Assembly (NCBI GenBank): GCA_963556495.2
Contig: OY747705.1
Location: 6,353,501-6,417,500 of the forward strand
DNA length: 64,000 nucleotides
Origin: Valencia hispanica
Taxonomy: Eukaryota; Chordata; Actinopteri; Cyprinodontiformes; Valenciidae
Direction: 5' to 3'
Made by a program: the position numbers and the translations under genes. Positions 1-10,160 of the stretch are shown one piece after another (within the stretch, counting starts at the first letter, position 1; each line of letters begins with the position of its first letter). The notes beneath the pieces are model-generated. The model saw nothing but the letters and a program-made list of their open reading frames with translations, did not search any database and was not told the origin of the DNA.

Positions 1-146
1 GTCGCTGTGCTACTGGAAGGTGAACCTTTGCCCCAGTATCAAGTTCCTTCAAACAGGTTTTGTTGTAGTTTCTCATTATTTACCACCTTGCACGTTTATA
101 TCATGGGAGAAGATTTGCATTATTTGAACAAATTTGCTTCATGGTA

Positions 147-278
147 GAAGATGTGGAGGTGGTTGAGAAGTATGAATACCTCTGTGTTCACCTGGACCAC
201 AGACTGGACTGGAGAATGAACAGTGAAGCCGTCTACAAGAAGGGACAGAGCAGACTGGACTTCCTAAGGAAGCTTAGG
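147..278 (+). pseudogene. Rex1-like LINE reverse transcriptase scrap
   Basis: One open stretch of 44 codons reads EKYEYLCVHLDHRLDW followed by YKKGQSRLDFLRKLR. This is the segment just after the RT catalytic palm in fish non-LTR retrotransposons. The closely related stretch YKYLGVHLNNKLDW...GQSRLYLLRRLRSF occurs on the minus strand near 63.1 kb, so both belong to one family, probably Rex1-like. It has no start codon, and no continuing domain is visible downstream, so it is a truncated fragment. The clade is inferred from the motif only. Confidence 0.7.
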
Positions 279-499
279 GCTCATTCCTGAATGTATGATG
301 ACTGGACATTCTGATATTGTTTATACTTGCATACAACATCTTGAGCATGGGACTGTCAGGAATTTAGAAATTATACCCAAGGATGAACTAGACACAAGGA
401 GGTCCACATTTCTCTTTCTCATATTTTGTCTGATTTGTCTGATTTTTTCCACTTTCCCTTCAATACTGAATGAGAAGTGGAAGTGACAAAAGAACCTGA

Positions 500-1000
500 A
501 CAGCTAATCAGAGGTAAACGGATGCAGGTGGAGGAGTGAGAGAGCAGAGAGATCAGGAAGAAGACATGTAGCTGGGAATGGCAGGGAGAAACAAACGGAA
601 TAGGGAAGGAAAATAAAGGTTAAAGCAACAAACAGAAGAAAATTTAATAAAAGAATAATCCTAAATGTATAAAGATAAAGAAGTAGATCAATTAACCTAG
701 ATGAGTAACTAAAATAATAAACTGTATGCACATAAATGAGAACACAGAAGCACAAGAGGAACTCAGTTCAGAACCAATAGGTATGACAGGAAGGGAGAAA
801 AATAACAGAAGAAAAAGAGAAGGAAAATATAACACTAAACAGAAAGAGACTCAAATCACAAATTAATAATACTAAATGCAAAAAATTATAACAAAGCCTA
901 AATGAACTAAACAGAGGAATGAACTAAAATGCTGAAGCCCAAATAAGAAATGATCAAAACCAAAACACAACTTAAACTGGAAGCACAAACAAGGAACATA
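500..1000. repeat. purine-rich interspersed repeat, unclassified
   Basis: A long A/G-rich strand with many short AAACTAAAC- and ACAGAAG-like words. The phrase around 520-590 (GCAGGTGGAGGAGTGAGAGA, then AGCTGGGA) resembles the insert at about 55.8 kb, which suggests a related nonautonomous repeat. No coding potential and no clear termini are seen. Confidence 0.35.
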
Positions 1001-1128
1001 CGGATTTATCCCCTCTCACCTTTAAATATGTTCATGGAACCAATAACAGTCTTTGCCAGAGGAGGTGTAGGAGATCAGCAATATACTGTAGACTTCAACT
1101 TGGCCACATAAAATCTTTTACAGGAATT

Positions 1129-2440
1129 CTAAAATGTACCGTTAGCTAATGTAAGGAGAACAAAATATACTGTCTCTTTTGTGTATTGGTTAAAAGCTTT
1201 GCAGCCACATTCTAAACTGAGAAGGTCAAGATCTTTCTTATTCAAACACAAAACAAAAAGTATGTTACAACAATCAAGACGAGATGAAGTAAAAGCATGA
1301 ACAATCACCTCTAATTCAGCTTTTGACACAAGAGTTTGAAGCATATAAGTATTGTTTAGCTAAAAATATGCAATTTCGTATTAATCCTTAAGAAAGGCAT
1401 TCCAATGGCATAGTAGAGTCAATAATAATGTCCAGGGTCTCTTTTATTAACTTTGCACAGAATCCTTAATGTAAGTCTACTTAAGCTTAGCAAGAAAAGC
1501 AAAGAAATATTCTGATTTATAAAGTATGCACAGCTCTACACAGTTCCTCCTTTATAAATCACACCCTTACTAGAAATGTGCTCAGGTGATTTTGGATCAT
1601 ATCCCACCTCTTACGCCCACATTCTGTGATAAATGGTCAGTGCAAAGTACCTTATGAATATTCTACATATACATAAGCTGGTTTTCCCATCTTCAAATTG
1701 TGCATACGCAACGTACAGAGAAGGCAAAGTTGAGCACATTGTCCCATTAGGTTTTTTTCTATGAATCACAACATTTTTGTTGAAAGTGACATATGCAACT
1801 TTTCTAAATGAGGCCACAGGTTTTTGCGATTTGGCTTGACAGAAGAGGCCGATACACCAGAATATTGCTTCATTTCAGCCATTCAGTTATCAGTTACAAT
1901 ATTTAGGCTTTCATTCTTATCACAGTTCACCTGCAAGTAGTTTTGACAGAGACACCGTTTGATACTTCTAAAACTGTTCATCAAGGAGGACAACATTAAA
2001 TAATCAGTTGGCTTAAAAGAACAATAGAGCTGAATATCATCAGCATAGACGTGATAAGACACATCAGAAAACTGCTTGGTTAGTTGGCCTAGGGGAAAAA
2101 TATTCAAAAGAAAGAGAATAGATCCAGACACTGAATCAGATGGGTACCCTACATGGCAAACTCGGAGTCTGACATGATCCTATTTGCAAAAACACTAAAT
2201 GTTTGACCAGAAAGACAGGAGTTAAACCCCTCTGAGCTACACTACACTGGGTATATCTCTGAGTCTCTCGATCAAAACACTGTGATCTACATTGTCAAAG
2301 GCAGATGTAAGATCCAGGGGAACCATGACAGTGGAGGCTGACATCAAAATGTCACTAGAAACTTTGAGCGGTTTCCGTGGAGTGGAGCTTAGGAAAGCCA
2401 GACCGATTTTTGTGAAATTTCGTATGTTTTTCAATAAAAC
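1129..2440 (-). mobile_element. degenerate L2-like LINE, antisense, interrupted
   Basis: Three pieces of a reverse transcriptase lie in minus-strand order. At 2434-2237 LDLTSAFDNVDHSVLIERL is the palm A motif. At 2131-1883 VYADDIQLYCSF is the catalytic YxDD box, with both Asp retained, followed by NYLQVNCDKNE. At 1344-1129 SKAELEVIVHAFTSSRLDCCN is the C-terminal region. Frames shift between pieces, so no functional polyprotein is possible. The gap of about 540 bases between the second and third pieces contains unrelated sequence (about 1380-1870) and looks like a later insertion. L2-type assignment rests on the LDLSAAFDTVDH / YADD / SRLDYCN motif set. Confidence 0.75.
1380..1870. repeat. sequence inserted within the L2-like LINE
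   Basis: This stretch separates two RT pieces that should be about 300 bases closer. It has no RT motif. A minus-strand open stretch of 68 codons (1611-1817) is unrecognised. Its termini and family were not determined. Confidence 0.35.
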
Positions 2441-2512
2441 AAGTCAGCTGCTCTGCCACTACTTTATGTCAAAGCTCAAGCAGCTTTGACATAAATAAGG
2501 ATTTTGGACATA

Positions 2513-3583
2513 CCGTAACTTTAAGACTATTGAACGCACCTGAGTATAAGCCGCACCGGCTAATATAAAATTATTTTTAAAATTGTAAATATAGAAGCCT
2601 CGCCTAAATATGACGCATGTTTTCATGTTGTAACATGAGGTATTTACACAGAAAGACGATACACGGAAGATTTCTTTTAGTTTAGTTTAGTAATGCTTTC
2701 GTGGACGTGTCTGTCTGTCTGTTTGTCTGTCTGTCTTTTAGCAACATAACTCAAGAAGTTAAGGACGGATTTCGATGACATTTTCAGGAAATGTCTTCAA
2801 TGGGACCAGGAACAACCGATTAAATTTTGCGGTTGATCCGACATAAAGCGCGTATCCACCCACCTACCAGCGGTGCTAACCTCCTCTCCTCTCGTGTGTC
2901 AGAGAGCTCACAAGCCGCTCCCCTCGCACAGCAGCCCCGAACCTTTGCTCTCTGCTAGAAAAGCGCAGTGGCAGCACCAACCCTGGCGATGCATCTCATT
3001 AGGAGACATTGTTCTGGAAAAGTATGGAAAGTTAGAATTAGACAACAACATGGGGATGGAGGGTGAGGGGGCATCAACACAACACCAACACGACAAATAA
3101 CATGCCTGGTTAGAAAAAAAAAACGCTTTAGCCAACCAGAAAAGCCATCTTCATCTTCCTCACTAAAGCCACTGAAGTCATCTTCTTCAGTGTCTTTATG
3201 TCCTCTGAAAGCTTTTGTTGTCTTTTTACACTGACTCAGTTCTTCCGGCTGCCTCCTCCAACGTCTCACTGTAGATTCATTGATGTCAAGCTTACATGAA
3301 TTAGCTCTATTTCCTTCTTCAACTCCAGCTCAATTGCCTTTAACTTGAAAGCTGCATCATATGCATTTATTTGTGTGTTTTCCTTGAGGGTTTGTGCATA
3401 AACACTACCGGTAGTGCCTTCTTCGGCACATAACCTTTCCCCACATGTCTGTCTCACTTTTACGCTTCCTGCTATAGTGCCACCCAGAGGCCATTAGCCA
3501 GTAAAAAAATCTCCAACTTAGCTGCATCGTTGGGATTCACAGGACGCAGGGTAAATTAGCGGCTTATAGTCCAAAAATTACGG
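2513..3583 (-). mobile_element. pogo/Tigger-like DNA transposon, internally deleted
   Basis: Terminal inverted repeats start CCGTAA and both run into a shared GTATAAGCCGC / CTATAAGCCGC block. Both ends are flanked by TA, the Tc1/mariner/pogo target duplication. The minus strand carries a broken transposase N-terminus: YDAAFKLKAIELE, then in another frame RRWRRQPEELSQCKKT and KAFRGHK, a Brinker/pogo-type DNA-binding HTH. It is followed at once by an acidic EEDDFSGFSEEDED tail normally found far downstream, so the DDE catalytic core has been deleted. The element is therefore nonautonomous. The family is inferred from motif and TA target. Confidence 0.6.
2702..2870. repeat. CTGT-rich block and conserved repeat word inside the pogo-like element
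   Basis: A short (CTGT)n tract at about 2712-2738 is followed by a sequence encoding SRS-like text around GAAGTTAAGGACGGATTTCG. That phrase recurs widely in fish repeats by my recollection. It may be an independent insertion inside the element. No gene is visible. Confidence 0.3.
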
Positions 3584-3706
3584 TAGGTCTACAATTTTTA
3601 AGCTGTGTAGGATCCAAATTGCACTTCTTTTTAACATTGGCTCAACAATATCATGCATGAAACAGCTTGAAACCACAGCTGCTAAAAGGGAAGTCTTGGA
3701 AATTTC

Positions 3707-3735
3707 TTTTTTTAATGTTTAGTGTCAGTTTTATT
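3707..3735 (-). other. retrocopied poly(A) signal and A tract
   Basis: On the minus strand AATAAA lies 16 bases before a run of seven A, in line with the 3' UTR of the cytochrome c retrocopy. It supports insertion from a polyadenylated transcript. Confidence 0.55.
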
Positions 3736-4073
3736 CAACTTTTTTACATTACAAAAACACAAAAAATAATTACAAAGAAAAACAAGCGATACCAGGAAGA
3801 GGTCCAACTCATTTAATTAATTCTAGATGTACAGTATTTATTTTATTTTTTCCAAATTTTAGGTTATAAAAATATGCCTGTTAAAACAGGAAGTTATAAT
3901 TTACAAGCAACAAAGGAAAAATAGATATCACCATTTCATATACAGTTTCAGTAAATGTGACAATCAACATTAGTTTAGCTGGTTCCTCCTTTGCCTTCCT
4001 TTGGAATGGAAGTGTCCTGAGCTGTTTATTTGAAGACACAAAGATGGATAAAGCTGAGCAGAGGAAGTGCTGT

Positions 4074-4383
4074 TTATGAAGTGGCCGACTTAAGATCTGT
4101 GATAAGGTCAGTACTTCTTTTTGATGCCTGCGAAGATAATCTTTGTCCCAGGAATGTATTTCTTTGGATTTTCCAGACAATTCATCAGAGTCTCCTCATT
4201 CCATGTAAGGCCTTTGGTTTTGTTGGGATCTGTGTAAGAGTAGACAGCTGCCTGGCCTATTTGGCGTCCAAAGAGGCCCCATAATTTGGGTCCAGTTTTA
4301 TGTTTTACACCGTTTTCTGCCGTCCGACACTGGGCACACTTTTGGGCAGATGTTTTCTTTCCCTTCTCAATATCTCCACTCAT
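4074..4383 (-). pseudogene. cycs: cytochrome c processed pseudogene
   Basis: The minus strand encodes almost all of the soluble electron carrier of the mitochondrial intermembrane space: [39 protein letters not shown] and [19 protein letters not shown] are all recognisable. The copy is dead. The haem motif CxxCH has become CxxCR (codon 4324-4326), losing the axial His ligand. A small deletion after KKK shifts the frame to an early stop, and the true C-terminus DLITDLKSATS continues in another frame to a stop at 4074-4076. The body is colinear with no intron. About 340 bases downstream there is an AATAAA (rc 3730-3735) followed by a short A tract (rc 3707-3713), the mark of a reverse-transcribed mRNA. 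Fish normally have intron-containing cycs copies elsewhere. Confidence 0.93.
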
Positions 4384-5040
4384 TGTTCCTTTTCGTTATC
4401 TTGTAGAGCCAAATCAGGTGAATTGTGAAAGTAACCTCTAACTCCCCAGCCGTTGTCCTTTTACCGGCTTGGTCAGCTAGTCTTGCACATTTCTACAGAG
4501 TAATTATCAGAAAAAAACCTTTTCAAACAACAACACAGGAAAGTGTATGCAAATGTCTGGTTTCTACTGTAAGTAATAATACTTTTTCAGCTCTCAGGCA
4601 CCCTATTTGCTTTTTACTGCGATTGCTCGGTTTGACCAGTATAGACACACTTTTTGGAATCTCATAAAACCGGCATTGATTTCACTCCAACATAATCACA
4701 GAACAAGTTCAACATAAGTGAGGTCTATTGTTACCACAACACTGTAAAGCAAGAAGTAAGAGTCGCCATCTGGTGAAGCAAACACCCTGAATAAGTATGA
4801 ATCGTTCTTAATTGTATTTCAGCTGGAGTTAAATCTCTGCAACTTCTGGCTAAACGTATAATGAAGGATTAAATTAGATCAAGCGCAGAGAGGAAAGGCT
4901 AGGATGCAACTTTGGCACATGGATTTGTTTCCAGATGCTGATTACGTTACAATGAATGTGGTTTACAGCAGATGTGTCTTTCTCTTTTCTATCACTGTGC
5001 CCAGAAGCGGTTTAACCATTTTCCATAAAACTCAAATCAT

Positions 5041-5230
5041 AAAACAGATTATATAGATGAAATGATGTTTGGATGCAGACCTTCAAGGTACTCTCTTCTG
5101 AAAAATTTTGAAACAGCGTTATTTATTTGGCACGGTGATAAAACTTTTGCCTTTTAATATCTAACAAGCTTCTTCGCTTTCTGTTTTTAAGTCAAATTGA
5201 AGAACTTTGATCTGCACATGAGAGAAAACT
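5041..5230 (+). repeat. first copy of a dispersed block shared with 7244-7440
   Basis: The phrases CAGATTATATAGATGAAAT, CTTCAAGGTACTCTCTTCT, AACAGCGTTATTTATTTGGC and CGCTTTCTGTTTTTAAGTCA occur in the same order here and at 7244-7440, with small indels. It is probably a piece of the same LINE-like repeat. Confidence 0.7.
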
Positions 5231-5440
5231 GCTTACTTCTTTTGTTTAATGAATATGACATGTTAATTAGCTGATATGACTGTGATAGGAAGCCAAATAC
5301 TCCCACATTAACCCAACAGGTGTCAAAGAGTTTGTTTGTAAAGTACACAATGTTAATTGGATGAAAAGTATTTCAAACGATTTGCCAGTGTTAGATATAA
5401 TTCCCTATTTTTAGGTCATCTTTAACTCACATTCAGCACA

Positions 5441-5472
5441 TGTCTATATGGAAATGTCTTTCCATATAGACA
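5441..5472. other. perfect 14-bp hairpin with 4-nt loop
   Basis: TGTCTATATGGAAA is followed by TGTC and then its exact reverse complement. There is no T-run after it on either strand, so it is not a terminator-like element. Function is unknown. Confidence 0.8.
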
Positions 5473-6546
5473 TATTCTCCTTTTTTCAATGATGGAAGAA
5501 GAAAAAAATACTCAATTTCAACTTTTTGTTTCAGCCCTTTTGTGCTTTTGTCTTCTTCTATCTCATTCCCTCTTCATTTCTGTAGTATTCCAGTCACTTA
5601 GTTTTTGAATAGGTTGGAAATGTTTTTCAGTTCAACAGCTGCAAATGGTTTTTTCCAAAGAGCACCGCCTGGAACAGAATTATTATTGTCATCACACACA
5701 TAATGCACAATTGTTTTCTCATTTGGCACTTTCTTGCTGCTCATTGCATTCTAATTGTGGTCTGTTCACCACCATTCTCTACTTATTTGATATGTCACAA
5801 AGCTAATGTACACCACAAGAGGAAAATGCTTGAGTGGCTCTTTTTTTTTTTTTTTACTGGCAAGAGATTTGCATTTTCTTTTTGTCTTGATCTATTCCTA
5901 TATCAGCCAATCTAATTCTTCTATTATAAAATATTTGCACACTTAAGAAATGAAAAAGAAATATTTTAATCTTCCATTACACACACACACATAGACAGTT
6001 GCTTTTTATTAAGTCCAATAGAAGTATTTTTTTTCTTCCTACTTTACTTTTTTAAGTAGATCAGAATGTCTAGGTGCTTTATTTTGATAATTATTTCCTG
6101 CTTGTTGGGATTATACCGCTTTCCAGAATGGAAAAGAAAAGAGAACATGTTCCCCAAGTAAGGCAGATACTATATGTGTTGATCCTTATAAGTCAGAAAG
6201 AAAATAGCTGCTAAATTAAAGTCAACCAATATTCAGAACAATAATTAAAAAATTTAGAGGAACTGGACCTATGACAAACAAGACTGGTTTAGGACCCATT
6301 TGTATCTTGCCACCACAGACAGTGATTAGTAGTTATCTCTAAATAGTAATCAGTGGTACAACCTACTAACCTTTAGATAACTTCTAAATTCAGAGAAAGT
6401 ATCTTGTATCTTTCAAAAACTGGGACGAAATAGAGATCATATGGGGTATTATTATCTAAGTTTTCTGCATTGGAATAGATTGACCCCTTGAACTAGTCTT
6501 ATGTGCAGTGTGGAAACAAATTGAAGGGTCTTCCTGTGTTCTAAAA

Positions 6547-7047
6547 CATGACCATTTTAGACCAATCCATTGGGTGCATCTGGTGAAAAGTATCCAAAAT
6601 GGCGGTGTGCGGATTTGGAGAGTAGCAGCTACTGTGAAGAAAATATCTCTGAAACTTCTACAAAACCAAGTAAGTGTGTGTGAAGAAAGAGCTACATGCA
6701 TTTAACATCCGTGAAACAAGAACAGGAACTGGATTTCACACTTACGCAAACAATGTTTGAATTAATACTGCAAGTGGATGTGTTACTGTGTTGGTGTAGG
6801 GGCACTCTTACTGTGGATGATGGCTTCTCTGTACGTATTCCATAGCGTAAGAGTGAAATCCAGTTCCTGTTCATCTTTCATGGATGTTAAATACACATAG
6901 CACTTTCTACATACACATTTACACAGTGTTGTAGAAGTTTCAGAGGTATTTACTTCATCATCGCTGTTACTCTCCAAATCTGTACACCGCCATATTGGAT
7001 ACTTTTCATAAAATGCGGCGACCAGATCTGTCTAAATCAGTCACGTG
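6547..7047. mobile_element. foldback MITE with ~200-bp arms
   Basis: Left arm 6547-6747 and right arm 6845-7047 are imperfect reverse complements, separated by a loop of about 97 bases. Matching blocks include GAAAAGTATCC, the ATGGCGG / CCGCCAT block, TTGGAGAGTA, GAAACTTCTACA and GGAACTGGATTTCA. Target-site duplications were not resolved. Such long inverted repeats with no coding sequence are typical of foldback or snapback MITEs. Confidence 0.75.
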
Positions 7048-7243
7048 GGCAGACGTTTTACTGTTTTCTCTTTATGTTCAAAACAAACTAGTCCCAAATT
7101 AAAACATTGATAGCAAAAAACTGCTTTTACAAAAGGAAAAATTTTAATTTGAACTCAGTACAAACATATTTATTTTATGAAGGAAACAGTACATAGTTGC
7201 CAGAGGTCAAAACGAGGTGAAATGAGAACCTGGTTTGATCAAA

Positions 7244-7720
7244 TTTAACAGATTATATAGATGAAATTATGTTTGGATGTGAAAGGCATGAACTTGAACA
7301 TCAAAGACCTTCAAGGTACTCTCTTCTTAAAAATATTGAAACAGCGTTATTTATTTGGCATGGTCATGAAACTATTTTTGAAATCTGTTGCCTTTTAATA
7401 TCCGACAAGCTTTTTCGCTTTCTGTTTTTAAGTCACTTTTAAAAACTTTTTTTTTCAGTAGAGTTTGGACAGTCGTGAGTTGGTCTTTTCATTGTTCCTG
7501 CTGGAGTTGTGTTACAAGCTGCAGAGCTGACATACAGAAACTATCCAAACTAATTACGTCACTTCCTATCAAACATATTTTATGTGACTGTATTTAATAT
7601 TGTTTTATGTCTTTCTCTTTACTTCTTTGATTTATCTCGTTTTTGGTTTTTTTGTACAGAACTTTTGGCAAAGTTTTTATTTTTAAATGTGCTTTATAGA
7701 TACATTTGGATTTATACAAA
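7244..7720 (+). mobile_element. L2-like LINE 3' fragment
   Basis: An open stretch includes SLSVFKSLLKTFFFSRVW, resembling the extreme C-terminus of fish L2 polyproteins (FKSxLKTxLF). After about 200 bases of T-rich 3' UTR comes a tail-like phrase AAATGTGCTTTATAGATACA, similar to the GTGCTATATAAATAAA end of such LINEs. The start is shared with the block at 5041-5230. The family call is tentative. Confidence 0.5.
7503..7578 (+). repeat. 76-bp repeat, copy 1
   Basis: Identical by eye over 76 bases to 9024-9099. It starts GGAGTTGTGTTACAAGC and ends CTATCAAACATAT. It lies in the 3' part of the LINE-like fragment. Confidence 0.85.
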
Positions 7721-9920
7721 ATGTAAATAACGGCATTATGTTTCATATTTGTTTAAAGAGTGCCTTGGAGTTTTTATTTATTTTGTGTTCTATTTAGAAA
7801 GGAATAACTAACGGTTTGACATTTAAATTGTTACTGAAAAACCAGTCATCTTTGAGTTCTTCCTCATAAAAGATATTGATGTTCCAGATGTCCCATCAGG
7901 TAGTGTTGGTGTAACACAATGCCCAAACCCACATGAGAAAATCTTCCAGAAATCAGATTTATGGTGGGAAAATAGTTTAGAAATAGTTTCTCCAACTATC
8001 TACTCAGCTCTTGTCACTCCAGACAAGATATGACAACCAAGCCAGAACTTACTTTGAACAATGTGGAAAGTATTTAGACATAGTAATTGGTGACAAAACA
8101 ACTCGGTTTTCAGTTTCATAAGAGAACTTGACAATTGTTTGAATGAGTATTGATTTGAGTTAGAGATTTTTCCCACATAGCTTTCAGTCCATGATGAGTT
8201 TTGGTTTCAGTCAGTGTTTGGTTATATTTCACGTAATTTCTTTATGCATCGCTTCCTTACTCCATGGCCAGCAGTGGTTTAAAAGCAAACTGTCTGTTTG
8301 GTGTGGAAATCAAAATAAGATATTATCCATATATTTATGATAGCCATGTTCCAGTCTCATGGCATAGAGTCAATACACTCACTATGGGAGATTATCTAAC
8401 TTCATCCTGTCCAGCAAGTCATTCCATGTAGCGCACATGGTTTTGTAGATTGAGTGATATTGAGTGGTGGGCTGAGATCTCAGAATGATTTTACTCTCCC
8501 CTTATCATAGCTGACAAAGAAATTAAATATTGATTCCCGGTGTGTGCCCACAGGCTGAAATTACCCATTCTCTCTGCTCTCTTGCACTCCTTCCCTGCTC
8601 ACTTGCTTATTCTATCTCCCCTCCCACAGCATTCCCCCTTTTTATGCCTCTCTTCTTTAATATTGCCTCTCTAAAGGACTCTACTCACTGTGACTGTTTC
8701 TCTTTACCACTCAGAGTCTGTCTTAAGGCTCTGTTATTGGTTGTAAGAGAGAAATGCTACACTTACAGCTTTTAAAGCTCCTCTTCAGTTGATAAATTGG
8801 TGGTCTATGCCTCTATATAGTGTAAGTTGTTGTTTATCTTCTACTGAGAGTTTTTCTGAATTCACAAACTTGATAGAACTTTAAGATGGTATGTATATAA
8901 ATATAACCTCCGACCATATGAATTTCTCTCAAAAGCAGCTGAATATGTTCTGAAAGCTCCAACTCAGCCGTTTAGATTTTGTTCCTTTGTTGCAAAAAAT
9001 GTAAGATGTGAATCCATGTCAGGGGAGTTGTGTTACAAGCTGCAGAGCTGACATACAGAAACTATCCAAACTAATTACGTCACTTCCTATCAAACATATC
9101 ACTGCTAATATTTAACCCTCAGGTCAGAAAGCAGATGCATCCAGCCATCTTCTCTATGATTGTTTGCTCTCAGACGGTGCAACACACCAGGGATCACGAT
9201 AACCAAATATTTTCCGTATTTGATGGGGATTTTTTGAATGGTGATAGAAAAATCTGAAGGTTTTCTGTCATTTTGACAGATTAGTATTCACACCTCTGAC
9301 CACTTTGTGCAAATGCGCCAGCATTTTCAACTTTATGAGAACATCTGAGCATCATCTTAGAATTGGACACCGTAATCAATGCATCTTGCTAACCGGGAGC
9401 TGACAGCATGTTGAAGAGTTACTGAGGCTTTGGAGAGGGTTGCTCCTAAGAGCTCAGTGTCGTGCCAACCACCAGTGCATGTTGCGGGATTTCCTCCTGC
9501 TGAAGCTATAGCTTGGGGGTCAGGAAACGGGTGGTCCAGAGAGTCTTTCCGACTTCTGATCACTTCAATTGGAGAAATCCTCCCTAATTTCCAAACTTTG
9601 GCTGAAGTGAATTCCAGTCTCCAGTGTGGCAGCGGAGCGTGGATTCAGCTTCCAGAACAACATCTAAACCCCCATGATAAATCATCTGTCAGAGGCAAAA
9701 ATCCAAAACCTCATTAAAAAAAACCTTTGCAGAAATCCCACTATTTGATTACGTACAAATGGGTGAGCATTTCAGTTCAATGCAGAGCAGGAGGAACTTG
9801 TGAGACTCTGCGTTTAGGCCACAGAAATCAGTACAATCACAGTACAATCATTTAATTTCATTGTAAATATATACTTCTCTATTCAGCTTGTTCAGAATAT
9901 TCAAAATGAATTAAGTGGTC
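7720..9920. other. intron-like sequence without recognised genes
   Basis: Unique-looking AT-rich sequence. Holds the second copy of a 76-bp repeat (9024-9099). An open stretch of 95 codons at 9430-9717 (+) has no recognisable domain and no splice or repeat support. Nothing else is seen. Confidence 0.5.
9024..9099 (+). repeat. 76-bp repeat, copy 2
   Basis: Direct copy of 7503-7578, 1521 bases away, with no mismatch that I can see, although both flanks differ. Confidence 0.85.
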
Positions 9921-10160
9921 ATTGGACTGAAGTTATATAGCTCTTTTCTAGTCATGCTGACCTCTCAAAGCGGTTTACACTGGGGCCACATTTACCCATT
10001 CGTACTCACAAACATGCACACATTCATAAATCAGTATGCAGTTTGTTAGGCAATTTGGGGCTAAGTGTCTTGACAAGAGGCATATCAACATGTTACAGGC
10101 GGAAGCTGGAATCGAACCTACAACCAAAGCAAAATACTTTACCTAGCGAGCCACAGTCGT
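9920..10160 (-). mobile_element. tRNA-derived SINE, antisense
   Basis: On the minus strand the head reads GACTGTGGCTCGCTAGGTAA (A-box-like), and about 35 bases later GTAGGTTCGATTCCAGC (B box). Then come a SINE body with CAAGACACTTAGCCCC and the LINE-like tail CTATATAACTTCAGTC. The same family occurs in + orientation at 35972-36200. Confidence 0.75.

Larger units (their letters stand above)
4440..6540. other. intronic/intergenic sequence without genes
   Basis: AT-rich sequence with stops in all frames. It holds one copy of a duplicated block (5041-5230) and a perfect small hairpin (5441-5472), both listed separately. A T-run at 5841-5857 and a short CA run near 5981 are simple sequence. Nothing else was recognised. 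Confidence 0.5.

Noticed and set aside
4030..4284. 84-codon + strand open frame
   Set aside because: Antisense shadow of the cytochrome c pseudogene.
9430..9717. 95-codon + strand open frame
   Set aside because: Starts with ATG but has no motif, promoter, splice signal or repeat context that would support a gene.
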